Assembly (NCBI GenBank): GCA_902826215.1
Contig: CADEDY010000012.1
Location: forward strand, 1-64,000
Direction: 5' to 3'
DNA from: an uncultured Bacteroidota bacterium
GTDB lineage: Bacteria > Bacteroidota > Bacteroidia > Flavobacteriales_F > PHOS-HE28
DNA length: 64,000 nucleotides
Below, piece after piece: positions 16,149-26,516 of the stretch. Numbering within the stretch: position 1 is the first letter of the stretch; each line of letters starts with the position of its first letter. Below the pieces are notes generated by a model, which saw only the letters and a program-made list of their open reading frames with translations, did no database searches and was not told the origin of the DNA. The position numbers were made by a program, and so were the translations under genes.

Positions 16149-16254
16149 AGGTGATGGGTGTTTGTTGCGCCGACACCGCAATGGTATCGATGCAACGAGT
16201 TTACGACCGCGAGCGCTTGGGTTGCAAATCTCTTTGAGGTGGATGCTTGACCGG

Positions 16255-16292
16255 TCAATAAAAGAAGAAGCCCCGACTTACGCCGGGGCTTC
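16255..16292 (-). terminator. Intrinsic terminator of gdhA
   Basis: Read on the - strand: GAAGCCCCG, loop GCGTAAGT, CGGGGCTTC, then TTCTTTTATT. It lies 22 bases after the gdhA stop. Confidence 0.9.
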
Positions 16293-16313
16293 TCGGGATC
16301 AACGAGGTGAGGC

Positions 16314-17759
<1,446 letters not shown>

Positions 17760-17822
17760 CTACATTCCATAGGACACTGACAATGGTCGCTTGTCCGGGG
17801 ACTGAATTCGGGTGGTCGGTCG

Positions 17823-17830
17823 TATCTTCG
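17823..17830 (+). promoter_or_regulatory. Candidate -7 element for the lipoprotein at 17875
   Basis: TATCTTCG, a frequent variant of TAnnTTTG in this window, 45 bases before the start codon. Confidence 0.45.
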
Positions 17831-17874
17831 GATACGTTCAGGTCAACCGGACACGTTCACGAAGTATCCGATCC

Positions 17875-18372
17875 ATGAAAACGAGCAGAACCGCCCTAGG
17901 AGCATCCGTTGCGATCCTCTTGCTCCAAACGACGAGTTGCAGGCGCTCATCCGAGGAAGTGATCGCCCCTGTTGCGCCTGCTCCGGTGGAGGTGGACTAC
18001 CGCGACCAGTTCTGCGATGACTTCCTGTTCACGGTTCGGGTCACATCGTGGATGCTGGGTCAGCCCGTAACGGAGGATACTGTCCTCTACGACGGTTCGG
18101 TGCGGATCTATGAGGTGGAGGATAGTGCCGCTGACCTGTTCAACGACGATGACAGTGCAGAGGATGTGGACCGAAAGGTCACCATTCGCTTTCTTGAAGG
18201 ACTCAAGATCACATCGTTGATCGAAGAAGATGGCACCCTGGTGGATCGGACCGGATATCATTATGGACATAGCGGTGGCTTCACCCATCCGGATACGCTT
18301 CGGTTCACGATCGGTGGCTTGGGTGGACTCGGGGGCGGCATGAACTACGCCGTGGTCGGGGTGCGCCAGTGA
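17875..18372 (+). CDS. Putative lipoprotein, unknown function
   Basis: 165 residues from ATG 17875. The N-terminus (MKTSRTALGASVAILLLQTTSC) is a lipoprotein signal with Cys at about residue 22, followed by a Pro/Ala linker. The mature part is a beta-rich acidic domain ending in a glycine-rich stretch (FTIGGLGGLGGGMNYAVVGV). Not recognised. Its 3' end converges on dprA with a 38-base gap. Confidence 0.65.
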   Translation: MKTSRTALGASVAILLLQTTSCRRSSEEVIAPVAPAPVEVDYRDQFCDDFLFTVRVTSWMLGQPVTEDTVLYDGSVRIYEVEDSAADLFNDDDSAEDVDRKVTIRFLEGLKITSLIEEDGTLVDRTGYHYGHSGGFTHPDTLRFTIGGLGGLGGGMNYAVVGVRQ

Positions 18373-18410
18373 AATTGGTCCTATTTCGCCATTGGTTGGG
18401 TGCGCGGCGC

Positions 18411-19514
18411 TCAATTCACCTGATACACCTTACCCGGTAAGCTCCTGACCACCCCGCTGAACTCCAGGTTGAGAAGCAGCCCTGCCACTTTGCCTTGCGC
18501 CATTTTGCTCTGCACGCACAACTCGTCGATGTCCACTTTGTTCTTGGCCTTGATGATGTCGACCAGCACTTGCTCCTCGGGCAATAGCTCGGTGAAGAGC
18601 GCGGCTTGCACCACTTTCTTCTTTTTCGCCATCCACTCCATCAAGGTGATCACATCCTTGGCGCTGGTGACCAATGCGGCCTTGTTCTGTTGGATCAAGC
18701 GGTTGCAGCCTTCGCTGTGCGGATCGGTCGGGCGGCCGGGGTAGGCGAACACTTCGCGGTCATAACTGCTCGCGATGTCGGCGGTGATGAGGCTGCCGCC
18801 CTTGGGACCACTTTCCACCACCACGGTGCAATCGCTGAGTCCGGCAATGATGCGGTTGCGCGCTGGGAAGTTGCCGGGTGCGAAGGGGCTGTCGCTCGGG
18901 AGTTCGCTCACCAGTCCGCCATGCTCCAACATGTCCTTCGCGGTGTTGGAGTGTTCGCCCGGGTAGAGGCGATCCAGACCGTGTGCCACACAGCCGATCG
19001 TTGGTAGGTCGTTCTTCAGCGCCGTGCGGTGCGCAACGATGTCGATGCCGTAGGCCAAGCCGCTCACAATGCTCGCGTTGCAATCCTTGAGGCCTTCCAC
19101 CAGTTCCACGCAGAGGCGCTTGCCCTGTTCGGTGGGTGTGCGTGTACCGACGATGGCGACCATGTGCGCCGCCTCGGGTTCGACGTTGCCTTTCGCATAG
19201 AGCAGCACGGGCGCGTCTTCGGCGTGTTTCAAACGCTGCGGAAAGTCGGCATCGAGGTAGAAGCGCATGCGCAACTTGTGTTTGCGCACATAGGCCAGTT
19301 CCTTTTCCGCCTGCGGCAGGATCTTCTTGTCGGTGATGCTGGCAATGAGCTTCGGACCGATGCCCGGCACCTTTTCCAAGGTGTTCTTCAGCTTCCTATC
19401 CGCGAAAATGGGATCCACACCGCCGCAATACGCCACGAGGTTGCGTGCGTTCACCGGACCGATGCCTTTGAGCATGGCCAGTGCGATGCGGTGGATCCAC
19501 TGTTGATCGTCCAC
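18411..19514 (-). CDS. dprA: DNA-processing protein DprA
   Basis: 367 residues from GTG 19514. It loads RecA on incoming single-stranded DNA during natural transformation. N-terminal helix-hairpin-helix (MLKGIGPVNARNLV; VPGIGPKLIASI), central Rossmann-like DprA domain with IVGTRTPTEQGKRL, SGLAYGIDIVAHR, SELPSDSPFAPGNFPARNRIIAGLS and GGSLITADIA, then a C-terminal winged helix (VDIDELCVQSKMAQGKVAGLLLNLE). In-frame starts before GTG 19514 run through the intergenic region into the divergent receptor gene, so the GTG is preferred. Confidence 0.95.
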   Translation of the reverse strand: MDDQQWIHRIALAMLKGIGPVNARNLVAYCGGVDPIFADRKLKNTLEKVPGIGPKLIASITDKKILPQAEKELAYVRKHKLRMRFYLDADFPQRLKHAEDAPVLLYAKGNVEPEAAHMVAIVGTRTPTEQGKRLCVELVEGLKDCNASIVSGLAYGIDIVAHRTALKNDLPTIGCVAHGLDRLYPGEHSNTAKDMLEHGGLVSELPSDSPFAPGNFPARNRIIAGLSDCTVVVESGPKGGSLITADIASSYDREVFAYPGRPTDPHSEGCNRLIQQNKAALVTSAKDVITLMEWMAKKKKVVQAALFTELLPEEQVLVDIIKAKNKVDIDELCVQSKMAQGKVAGLLLNLEFSGVVRSLPGKVYQVN

Positions 19515-19537
19515 GGTGTGCGGCTTGATCGAATTTC

Positions 19538-19545
19538 TACATTTA
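19538..19545 (+). promoter_or_regulatory. Candidate -7 element of the TonB-dependent receptor
   Basis: TACATTTA, 40 bases before ATG 19585, matching TAnnTTTG in seven of eight positions. The opposite-strand element at 19569 overlaps the same 70-bp control region. Confidence 0.4.
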
Positions 19546-19568
19546 CCCGCACCCCGTGTGGGTCTCCA

Positions 19569-19576
19569 CAAATGTA
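19569..19576 (-). promoter_or_regulatory. -7 element of dprA
   Basis: CAAATGTA, read as TACATTTG on the - strand, 55 bases upstream of GTG 19514. Confidence 0.5.
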
Positions 19577-19584
19577 ACCGACGC

Positions 19585-21984
19585 ATGCTGAGGCTTACCA
19601 CGGTCGTTATCGCTTTCTTCGCTTTGTTGCATGTTCACGGGCAGGACGTCCTGTTGAAGGGCACTGTTCGGGACTCGACCTCCGGCGAAACGCTCATCGG
19701 AGTGAATGTGACCTATGCGCCCGGCAAGGGCACGGCCACGGACGTGAACGGCGCATACGCCTTGGTCGTGCCTGTTGGACCGAATACCATCACGTATTCC
19801 TTCGTTGGCTATGACCCTCGTACCGTGGTGCTCGACCTTCCGGAAGCCGCCTCGGTGACCAACGATGTTCGCATGAAGGTTTCCACCAACCAGTTGGACA
19901 TGGTGGTCATCAGTGCAGGCAAATTCGATCAGCGTGTCGGCGAGGTGACCCAATCGCTCAGCGTGCTTCGTCCGGATCTGATCCGCAACAAGAACATCGT
20001 GTCGTTGAACGATGCGTTGGATCAAGTGCCGGGCGTAGTGATCGTGGATGAAGAACCACAGATCAGAGCGGGCAGTGGTTTCAGTTACGGGGCGGGCAGC
20101 CGTGTACAGGTTCTGGTGGATAATGTCCCGATCCTAAGTGGCGATATCGGCCGACCCAATTGGTCCTTCCTTCCGATCGAGAACCTCGAACAGGTGGAAG
20201 TGATCAAAGGCGCGTCTTCCGTATTGTATGGTAGTGCGGCACTGAGCGGCGTGATCAATGTGCGCACGGCCTATCCGCGCGAGAAACCCCGTACGCGTGC
20301 TTCGGTGTTCTCCGGCATGTATGATGCGCCCTTGAATGCGAAGGCGCGCTGGTGGGGCGATAACAACCCGATGTTCGGTGGTGCCAACTTCTCGCACGCC
20401 CAACAGTTCGGCAAGTTCGATCTCGTGCTCGGCGGCTTGGCGTACAGTGACAACGGGTACATCGGCCCGGAACCGCAATCACCGGACAGCATCGCGGCCG
20501 ATCCGTTGCGCACGGGACCAGGAGGCTATGAGAACCGCGTGCGTTTCAATGTGGGTACGCGCTGGCGGAATGGCAAAGTGAAAGGCCTCAGCTACGGCAT
20601 CAATGCCAACGCGATGAAGAGCCGCAGCACCAGCGTCTTCATCTGGAACGATATCGAGGACGGCCTCTATCGTCCAAAGCCGGGCACGGTCACGCGCACC
20701 AAAGGAGCGCAGTACTATGTGGACCCGTACGTCGATTACCTGTCCAAGCGTGGCACACACCACACGTTACGAACGCGGTTCCATCGACAGGAATTCGATA
20801 ACGACAACGACCAGAGCAACAGCAACTCAACCTACCACGCGGAGTATCAAGTGCAGCAAAAGGTGGATCTCTTCGGCGAAACGGTACTCACCGGCGGCCT
20901 CGTGTGGCGGCAGGTCGATTCGCAGGCCCAATTGTACAGTGGAAGTGAGGACGGTAGTGGGTTGAACAGTGCGACGAATACAGCGGCGTATCTGCAGGTC
21001 GACAAGAAGATCATCGAGAAGATCATGGTGAGCGCCGGTGTGCGCTACGAGCAGTTCGTGGTGAACAATGCCGAGGCCGGTCGTCCGGTGTTCCGTGCGG
21101 GGGCCAACTATCAACTCTTCAAAGCCACTTACTTGCGTGCGAGCTACGGGCAGGGATTCCGATTCCCCACCATCGGTGAGCGCTTCATCAGCACCAACGT
21201 TGGCAGCCTGCGGGTGTACCCCAATGCGGACCTGCTTCCTGAACAAAGCTGGAATGTGGAGGCGGGCATCAAGCAAGGTTTCAAGATCGGCAACTTCATG
21301 GGGTATGTGGATGCGGTCGCCTTCCAACAGGAATACAAGGACTATGTGGAGTTCACCTTCGGGCAGTGGGGGCAACCACCGTTCACTTTCGATAACCTGT
21401 TGGGCCTCGGTTTCAAGAGCGTGAATACGGGTGGAGCGCGCGTCACCGGGTATGAATTCGAGTTGATGGGTCGTGGCGATATCGGTGCTGTGAACCTCAC
21501 CGCCTTGATCGGTTACACCAACACGATGCCGATCAGCACAACGCCGAACCAAGTGTATGCACAGCCCACGTCGAGTACCAGCACCTTTGCGCCGAGCACC
21601 TACGCCAACACGAGCTACGATACCACCAACAACGTGCTCAAGTTCCGCATCCAACAGCTCTTCCGCCTTGATCTGCAGGCTGCATACAAACGCTTCTTCA
21701 TCGGCGGCAGTATGCGCTACAATAGCCATGTGCAGAACATCGACCTCGCCTTCATCACGCTCGATGACAACGGTCTTTTGGAGACCGGAGTGCATGAATG
21801 GATGATCGCGCACCGGAGCGGTGATACCATCATCGACGGTCGCATCGGGCTCACCTTTCCCGGCGGTGTTCGCGCAGCATTCATCGTGAACAACCTTACG
21901 AACCGATCCTACTCCATGCGCCCGCTGGCCATCGAAGCCCCGCGCAGTTTCCAGTTCCAACTCGGCTTGGACATCGGGAGTTGA
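19585..21984 (+). CDS. TonB-dependent receptor
   Basis: 799 residues. Signal peptide (MLRLTTVVIAFFALLHVHGQ), then an N-terminal carboxypeptidase-like regulatory domain (about 22-105: VLLKGTVRDSTSGETLIGVN, GTATDVNGAYALVVP, ITYSFVGYD), then a plug domain (about 120-230: LNDALDQVPGVVIVDEEPQI, VQVLVDNVPILSG, VEVIKGASSVLYGSAALSGV) and a barrel. It ends with a strand terminated by aromatic-rich sequence (RSFQFQLGLDIG). Such receptors take up siderophores, vitamins or glycans using ExbB/ExbD/TonB; no SusD partner follows, so a siderophore/metal or small-ligand role is more likely (inference). Confidence 0.93.
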   Translation: MLRLTTVVIAFFALLHVHGQDVLLKGTVRDSTSGETLIGVNVTYAPGKGTATDVNGAYALVVPVGPNTITYSFVGYDPRTVVLDLPEAASVTNDVRMKVSTNQLDMVVISAGKFDQRVGEVTQSLSVLRPDLIRNKNIVSLNDALDQVPGVVIVDEEPQIRAGSGFSYGAGSRVQVLVDNVPILSGDIGRPNWSFLPIENLEQVEVIKGASSVLYGSAALSGVINVRTAYPREKPRTRASVFSGMYDAPLNAKARWWGDNNPMFGGANFSHAQQFGKFDLVLGGLAYSDNGYIGPEPQSPDSIAADPLRTGPGGYENRVRFNVGTRWRNGKVKGLSYGINANAMKSRSTSVFIWNDIEDGLYRPKPGTVTRTKGAQYYVDPYVDYLSKRGTHHTLRTRFHRQEFDNDNDQSNSNSTYHAEYQVQQKVDLFGETVLTGGLVWRQVDSQAQLYSGSEDGSGLNSATNTAAYLQVDKKIIEKIMVSAGVRYEQFVVNNAEAGRPVFRAGANYQLFKATYLRASYGQGFRFPTIGERFISTNVGSLRVYPNADLLPEQSWNVEAGIKQGFKIGNFMGYVDAVAFQQEYKDYVEFTFGQWGQPPFTFDNLLGLGFKSVNTGGARVTGYEFELMGRGDIGAVNLTALIGYTNTMPISTTPNQVYAQPTSSTSTFAPSTYANTSYDTTNNVLKFRIQQLFRLDLQAAYKRFFIGGSMRYNSHVQNIDLAFITLDDNGLLETGVHEWMIAHRSGDTIIDGRIGLTFPGGVRAAFIVNNLTNRSYSMRPLAIEAPRSFQFQLGLDIGS

Positions 21985-22023
21985 TCCACCAGCGGACACC
22001 GGTCCGGAGAACACCCGGCGCAA

Positions 22024-22031
22024 TACCTTGC
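22024..22031 (+). promoter_or_regulatory. Candidate -7 element of kdsB
   Basis: TACCTTGC ends 4 bases before the kdsB ATG, so the leader would be very short. Confidence 0.4.
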
Positions 22032-22035
22032 ACCC

Positions 22036-22785
22036 ATGCGCATCCTAGGGATCATCCCGGCCCGCTTCGCCAGTACCCGATTGCCCGGCAAGCCGATGGC
22101 CGACATCGGTGGCAAGAGCATGGTGCAGCGTGTACTGGAACAAGCCAAGCAAGCGCGCCGGTTGACCGAAGTCGTAGTGGCCACGGACGATGACCGGATC
22201 CTCGGTCACATTGCGCAGGTGGGAGGGAAGGCTGTGCTGACATCCACGGAACATCCGAGCGGAACGGATCGCTGCTACGAAGCACTGACCTTGATGGGGG
22301 CTGACCGATTCGATGCCGTCGTCAATATCCAAGGGGATGAACCCTTTCTCGTGCCCGCCCAGATCGACGAACTCTGCGACGCACTCGCGGCTGCCAAAGG
22401 CGGCATAGCAACACTCGCCCACCACGTTAGAGACGATCGCGACCTCGATGATCCGGGTCGTGTGAAGATCACCACCGACGTTCATGGCGATGCGCTCTAT
22501 TTCAGCCGGGCGGCGATCCCCGTCTTGCGCAACCACACGACCGGCCACCGGCATGCTGCTTTCCCATTTCTAAAGCACATCGGCCTGTATGCCTATCGGA
22601 CCGGGATCCTGCAGCAACTCGTTGCGTTGGAACCCTCCTCTTTGGAACGGGCCGAATCGCTGGAACAGTTGCGCTGGCTGGAGAACGGGTTCAAGGTCCG
22701 GGTCGGGCTCACCGAACATCCCTCGTTCTGTGTGGACACCCCGGCCGATCTGGAAGAAGCGCGGCGGATCGCAAGCCGGTCCTGA
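22036..22785 (+). CDS. kdsB: 3-deoxy-manno-octulosonate cytidylyltransferase
   Basis: 249 residues, normal for KdsB. It activates Kdo as CMP-Kdo for LPS inner-core synthesis. Motifs: N-terminal IIPARFASTRLPGKPMADI (nucleotide-binding), VVATDDDRI, GKAVLTSTEHPSGTDR, VVNIQGDEPF and the C-terminal FLKHIGLYAYR / SLEQLRWLENGFKVRVGLTE. Complete. Together with the GT9 transferase and the MsbA-like exporter it shows an LPS outer membrane. Confidence 0.97.
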   Translation: MRILGIIPARFASTRLPGKPMADIGGKSMVQRVLEQAKQARRLTEVVVATDDDRILGHIAQVGGKAVLTSTEHPSGTDRCYEALTLMGADRFDAVVNIQGDEPFLVPAQIDELCDALAAAKGGIATLAHHVRDDRDLDDPGRVKITTDVHGDALYFSRAAIPVLRNHTTGHRHAAFPFLKHIGLYAYRTGILQQLVALEPSSLERAESLEQLRWLENGFKVRVGLTEHPSFCVDTPADLEEARRIASRS

Positions 22786-22800
22786 TCAACCGGTAGTCGA

Positions 22801-22808
22801 TATCTTGC
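22801..22808 (+). promoter_or_regulatory. Candidate -7 element of the SPOR gene
   Basis: TATCTTGC, ten bases before ATG 22818. Confidence 0.4.
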
Positions 22809-22817
22809 ACGCCGAAG

Positions 22818-23855
22818 ATGGGCCTCGAACGCGACCTCCACGACCTGTTGTACGAGCACGATTGCGTGATCGTACCCGGCTGGGGCGGATTCCTTGCCCA
22901 GTACAAGCCCGCTAGGTTGGATGCGGCGCGGCGCGTGGTCCATCCACCCAGTAAGGATGTGGGTTTCAACCGCCACCTGCTCCGCAATGACGGATTGCTG
23001 AACCACCATCTTGCCGAACGGGATGGCTTGACCTTCACCGCTGCGAATGAGGTGCTCGGGAATGAAGTGGCCCACTGGCGCAGTGAACTGGACCGTACCG
23101 GCCGGTTGGAATTGCCGCGGATCGGCATTTTCTACCGCGACAGTGAGCGGAATCTCCAATTCGATCCGGACGATCGCGCGAATTTCCTGAAGGAAGCATT
23201 CGGCCTGCGCCCGGTTCCTGCCGTAGAGGTCGTACGTGCTGCACCGGAGCCGGTTCCCGTACTGCCATTGCGGCCTGTTGTTCTGGAGCCGAGCCGTGGT
23301 CCGCGTTGGAACTGGGCTGCTGCTGCCGGCATCGCCTTGTTGTTGACCGCCGGTGTTGCGGGTATCCTGTACAGTATGCAGGACAACGGGGGCACCGCTT
23401 TCGCCGATCTGATGAAGCGCCCAACACCGACCTATGCTCCGACAACTCCATCCGAGCCGTTGAAGACCACGCAAGCCTCCGTATTCTCGCTTCCGGACGA
23501 ACCGCTCGGCATCAAGACCTTGCCGCTCACCGAGAACGATAGTGTTACGCTCACCGTCGACCTTGGCTTACCGGTCGAGGTGGCGCCTGCGGAAACCACG
23601 ATGGTGTCCGTTCCGAAAAGGGGCTCCACCTTGGGTCGCTTCCACATCATCGGTGGTTGTTTCGCCCAGCCCGAGAATGCGGATCGCCTCTTGAACGAGT
23701 TGCAGGGCAAGGGCTATGCTGCCCACCGCTTGGCCCAGTATGGTGAATTGCATCCTGTGGCATTCGGTAGCTATCCCGACCGTGCCTCGGCGTTGGAAGC
23801 ACTCGCTTCCATCCGCAATGATGGATCCGCGCAAGCGTGGTTGTTGGTGCGGTAA
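22818..23855 (+). CDS. HU-CCDC81 and SPOR domain protein
   Basis: 345 residues. The N-terminal HU-like CCDC81 domain (about 5-110: LYEHDCVIVPGWGGFLAQYK, NDGLLNHHLAERDGL) is typical of Bacteroidota. One TM helix follows (about 160-185, WNWAAAAGIALLLTAGVAGIL), then a Pro/Thr linker and a C-terminal SPOR domain (about 270-345: FHIIGGCFAQPENADRLLNELQGKGYAAHRL, VAFGSYPDRASALEAL). SPOR domains bind denuded glycan strands at septa, so the protein probably couples a cytoplasmic DNA-binding-like domain with septal peptidoglycan. Confidence 0.92.
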   Translation: MGLERDLHDLLYEHDCVIVPGWGGFLAQYKPARLDAARRVVHPPSKDVGFNRHLLRNDGLLNHHLAERDGLTFTAANEVLGNEVAHWRSELDRTGRLELPRIGIFYRDSERNLQFDPDDRANFLKEAFGLRPVPAVEVVRAAPEPVPVLPLRPVVLEPSRGPRWNWAAAAGIALLLTAGVAGILYSMQDNGGTAFADLMKRPTPTYAPTTPSEPLKTTQASVFSLPDEPLGIKTLPLTENDSVTLTVDLGLPVEVAPAETTMVSVPKRGSTLGRFHIIGGCFAQPENADRLLNELQGKGYAAHRLAQYGELHPVAFGSYPDRASALEALASIRNDGSAQAWLLVR

Positions 23856-23871
23856 CGGCTGAGCACTTCCG

Positions 23872-23879
23872 TACCTTCG
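23872..23879 (+). promoter_or_regulatory. Candidate -7 element for the gene at 23892
   Basis: TACCTTCG, 12 bases before ATG 23892. Confidence 0.45.
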
Positions 23880-23891
23880 TACCACAGAACC

Positions 23892-24296
23892 ATGGAGACG
23901 ATGCATGTCGTGGAGCTTGAGGCCTGTTCGGTGACCTTTTACGATGACGGGATCGTGCACACCCACTTCAAGGATCACCACTTGGTGAGTCCGGAAGAGG
24001 TGCAGGAGATGTTCGAGACCATCGAAAAGGAACGCAAGGGTCGTAAGGCTTTGCTGATGGTCTCCGTTGGCGAAGGAACCACGATGAGCAACGAGGCTCG
24101 TGCACACGCTTCCTCCGAGGCCTCTTGCAAGTACATCGCAGCAGATGCGATCGTGGTCCGTGATTTCGGCCACCAGCTCGCCGCCAATGTTTTCGTGCGA
24201 CACCACAAGCCGCACCGTCCCATACAGATGTTCCCCGACCACGAGACCGCTATGACCTGGTTGGCCACGCACCGCGACCTTATCGATCCCGTTTAA
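23892..24296 (+). CDS. Small STAS/SpoIIAA-like protein (DUF7793 type)
   Basis: 134 residues. The pattern of strands and helices (VTFYDDGIVHTHFKDHHLVS; LLMVSVGEG; SCKYIAADAIVVRDFGHQLAANVFV; PIQMFPDHETAMTWL) looks like the STAS-like proteins of unknown function that Bacteroidota carry. No catalytic motif. Next gene starts 3 bases downstream, suggesting an operon. Family assignment is from memory. Confidence 0.65.
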   Translation: METMHVVELEACSVTFYDDGIVHTHFKDHHLVSPEEVQEMFETIEKERKGRKALLMVSVGEGTTMSNEARAHASSEASCKYIAADAIVVRDFGHQLAANVFVRHHKPHRPIQMFPDHETAMTWLATHRDLIDPV

Positions 24297-24299
24297 GTC

Positions 24300-24941
24300 A
24301 TGTTCCTCCGTTCGATCTTGCTGACCTCCCTGTTGGCGACCGGTCTGTTCTGTGCAGCTCAGGTCTCCGAAAGTCCTTCGCGCACCATCAACATCGGCAA
24401 GGCCGAAGTGACTTCCTTGGCCATCGCGCCCAAAGGCGATCACGTGCTGGTTGGCACCAATGACGGAGCTGTCTACAGCAACATGGAGACGGGCAAGAAG
24501 GTGTACGCCTTCCCGTATGCAGAGGATGGTGGGAAGGCTGTTTACCACACCGGGTTCAACGACAACGGCGAGTTCGCGGTGCTGATCGGTCACAGTGGTA
24601 AGCGCACCATTTGGAGCATCACCAACGGCAAGCAAGAGAAGGTGATGACCGCCCACCGCTGGGTGCCCGATCCTCGCGCTGTGAAAGCCATGGGACTGGA
24701 CATGTCGAATTCCACGTTCGATCGGTTCTATCAGCAGACCGAAGTGCGTATCGGCGATGTGCTCGTGCGTTCCGGCAAGAAGGGCATCGTTGAATTCGTG
24801 GATGCTGAGGGCAAAGTGCAACGCACCATCACCTTTCCAGAGAACAAGGACCAGCACCACCAAGCCCCGCTACTCCTGTGGGACAAGTACCTGCTGATCG
24901 GCACGGACAACGGCAACGTGTTGTTCTACGACGTGCTCTGA
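24300..24941 (+). CDS. Secreted WD40-like beta-propeller protein
   Basis: 213 residues with a signal peptide (MFLRSILLTSLLATGLFCAAQ) and repeating four-strand blades with hydrophobic-Asp-Gly-x-Val patterns (DHVLVGTNDGAVYSNMETGK; FAVLIGHSGKRTIWSITNG; LLIGTDNGNVLFYDVL). Too short for a full seven-blade propeller. Its 3' end overlaps the convergent peroxiredoxin gene by 16 bases. Role unknown. Confidence 0.6.
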   Translation: MFLRSILLTSLLATGLFCAAQVSESPSRTINIGKAEVTSLAIAPKGDHVLVGTNDGAVYSNMETGKKVYAFPYAEDGGKAVYHTGFNDNGEFAVLIGHSGKRTIWSITNGKQEKVMTAHRWVPDPRAVKAMGLDMSNSTFDRFYQQTEVRIGDVLVRSGKKGIVEFVDAEGKVQRTITFPENKDQHHQAPLLLWDKYLLIGTDNGNVLFYDVL

Positions 24942-25384
24942 GCCTCCAAAGCGGAGAGTGCTTCACGTACGTGCTGGTTCGCGCGTAACGGATCGCTCAC
25001 GGCCCCTCGAACAACACCCTGCTTGTCGATCACATAGGTCACTCGCCCAGCGAACAAGCCCAGTGTGCGGCCCACATCGAACGCTTCGCGAACCTCGCCA
25101 TTCGTATCGGTGAGCAACTGATAAGGAAGCTTCCAACGTGTTGCGAAGGAGCGGTGCGAGCCAACAGCATCGTTGCTGATGCCCAACACCACCGCATCCA
25201 TGTCCATGAGCGCATGATGTGCATCACGGAAAGCACACACCTCCAATGTGCACACGAGGGTATTGTCCTTCGGATAGAAGAAGATCACCACGTTGCATTG
25301 GCCGCGAAAGGCGCTCAAGCGCACAGGCACTCCGTCCTGATCGAACAGGTCGAAGTCCGGCGCGATGGATCCGACCTCAAGCAT
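24926..25384 (-). CDS. Peroxiredoxin, BCP/PrxQ type
   Basis: 152 residues. It reduces hydroperoxides with thiol donors. Peroxidatic Cys in PKDNTLVCTLEVCAFRD, with a second Cys five residues later, as in the PrxQ resolving pair. Start MLEVGSIAPDFDLFDQDG at 25384. It overlaps the upstream HemJ-like gene by 8 bases (translational coupling) and the convergent gene at 24300 by 16. Confidence 0.93.
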   Translation of the reverse strand: MLEVGSIAPDFDLFDQDGVPVRLSAFRGQCNVVIFFYPKDNTLVCTLEVCAFRDAHHALMDMDAVVLGISNDAVGSHRSFATRWKLPYQLLTDTNGEVREAFDVGRTLGLFAGRVTYVIDKQGVVRGAVSDPLRANQHVREALSALEAQSTS

Positions 25385-25943
25385 CCTTCTTCTCGGTGGA
25401 ACTGTTCTTCTGTAGCGCACTGACCGCGAGAATGATCACGCCACCGACCACCAGTAGGCCGATGGAACCCCACACCCAGGATGCCTCCTCCCGATAGATC
25501 AAGAGCACGACCAGGGTGAACAGAAAGAGCGTGGCCACGGATACCCACGCACGCAGTTGGAAGGTCGACCAGGTTGCTTCTCCCCGCTTCAACCGGAGGT
25601 GCAAGCGGTGCACCACCACCTGATACGCCGTGAGCAAGGCGAAATAGCCGAAGAGCACCTGGATGAAGGATCGCTGGAACAGCTCCGGTCGTTGCCAAAG
25701 GACATACACTCCCAACGACAGGAATACGACCAGCATCGGCCAATTGAGGAAGTACAGTGCCCGCCGTTCCAGATCGCTGAACTGCTTGGTGAGGATGGTG
25801 CGATCAGGCTCCCATTTGCCCATCGCTTCACGGTGCGCTACGAAAAGACGCACCACGTGGAACGAGCCGCCGAAGAAGGAGGCCAGTGCGAAGAGCTGAA
25901 GCGCCTTCATCCAAAGCGGGATCTCAACAACGGTAGGTTCCAT
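25377..25943 (-). CDS. HemJ/CopD-like four-TM membrane protein
   Basis: 188 residues from ATG at 25943 (MEPTVVEIPLW; ATG 25961 also possible). Helices: ALQLFALASFFGGSFHVV, RALYFLNWPMLVVFLSLGVYVL, FIQVLFGYFALLTAYQVVVH and AWVSVATLFLFTLVVLLIY, plus a C-terminal one. The first helix (FFGGSFHVVRLFVAH) and the later DLERRALY..NWP resemble the HemJ/CopD family, which includes protoporphyrinogen oxidase, but key heme-ligand His placement was not checked. The -7 element TATCTTTG lies just upstream at 25959. It pairs with the peroxiredoxin gene. Confidence 0.6.
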   Translation of the reverse strand: MEPTVVEIPLWMKALQLFALASFFGGSFHVVRLFVAHREAMGKWEPDRTILTKQFSDLERRALYFLNWPMLVVFLSLGVYVLWQRPELFQRSFIQVLFGYFALLTAYQVVVHRLHLRLKRGEATWSTFQLRAWVSVATLFLFTLVVLLIYREEASWVWGSIGLLVVGGVIILAVSALQKNSSTEKKDA

Positions 25944-25958
25944 GGCAGCTTGTTCTTC

Positions 25959-25966
25959 CAAAGATA
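25959..25966 (-). promoter_or_regulatory. -7 element of the HemJ-like operon
   Basis: TATCTTTG on the - strand, perfect consensus, 16 bases upstream of ATG 25943. Confidence 0.6.
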
Positions 25967-25983
25967 GCGGCCTGCACCGAAGC

Positions 25984-25991
25984 TACCTTAG
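25984..25991 (+). promoter_or_regulatory. Candidate -7 element of the thioesterase
   Basis: TACCTTAG, six bases before ATG 25998. It is divergent from the HemJ operon promoter at 25959, so the two share about 40 bases. Confidence 0.4.
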
Positions 25992-25997
25992 CGCCCC

Positions 25998-26513
25998 ATG
26001 ACCAAGACCACGCGCCCCATCAGCGATAGTTACGCGGAGACCACTCACATCGTCCTGCCGAACGACACCAATACGATGAACAACCTGTTCGGTGGTCGGC
26101 TGTTGCAGTGGTTGGATATTTCTTCGGCAATTGCGGCGCACCGCCATTGCAAGCGTGTGGTGGTGACCGTAGCAGTGAACCACGTAGGCTTCGATCGCGC
26201 CATCAAATTGGGCGATATGGTCACCATCAAGAGCCACGTGAGCCGGGCTTTCGGCACGAGCATGGAGATCTGGTCCGATGTGTGGGTGGAGGATCAGATC
26301 ACCGGTGATAAGATCATGGCGAACAGTGCCATCTACACCTTCGTGGCGATCGATCAAGCGGGACATCCGATCGTTGTGCCGGATGCAACACCGACCAACG
26401 AGGAAGAACAGCGGAGGTACGATGGTGCCTTGCGTCGCCGACAACTGCGTTTGATCCTCAGCGGCAAGATGAAGCCCGCTGATGCCACCGAGCTGAAAGC
26501 GCTCTTCGCGTAG
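25998..26513 (+). CDS. Acyl-CoA thioesterase (hotdog fold)
   Basis: 171 residues, single hotdog domain. Features: NTMNNLFGGRLLQWLDISSAIAAHRH (the N..GG..L.W.D helix of the YciA/BACH type), VNHVGFDRAIKLGDMVTIKSHV and MANSAIYTFVAID. It hydrolyses acyl-CoAs; chain length not predictable. ATG 25998. Confidence 0.9.
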   Translation: MTKTTRPISDSYAETTHIVLPNDTNTMNNLFGGRLLQWLDISSAIAAHRHCKRVVVTVAVNHVGFDRAIKLGDMVTIKSHVSRAFGTSMEIWSDVWVEDQITGDKIMANSAIYTFVAIDQAGHPIVVPDATPTNEEEQRRYDGALRRRQLRLILSGKMKPADATELKALFA

Positions 26514-26516
26514 GGC

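Noticed and set aside
20827-22023. 398-codon ORF on the - strand
   Set aside because: Antisense of the TonB-dependent receptor; no motif or plausible start.
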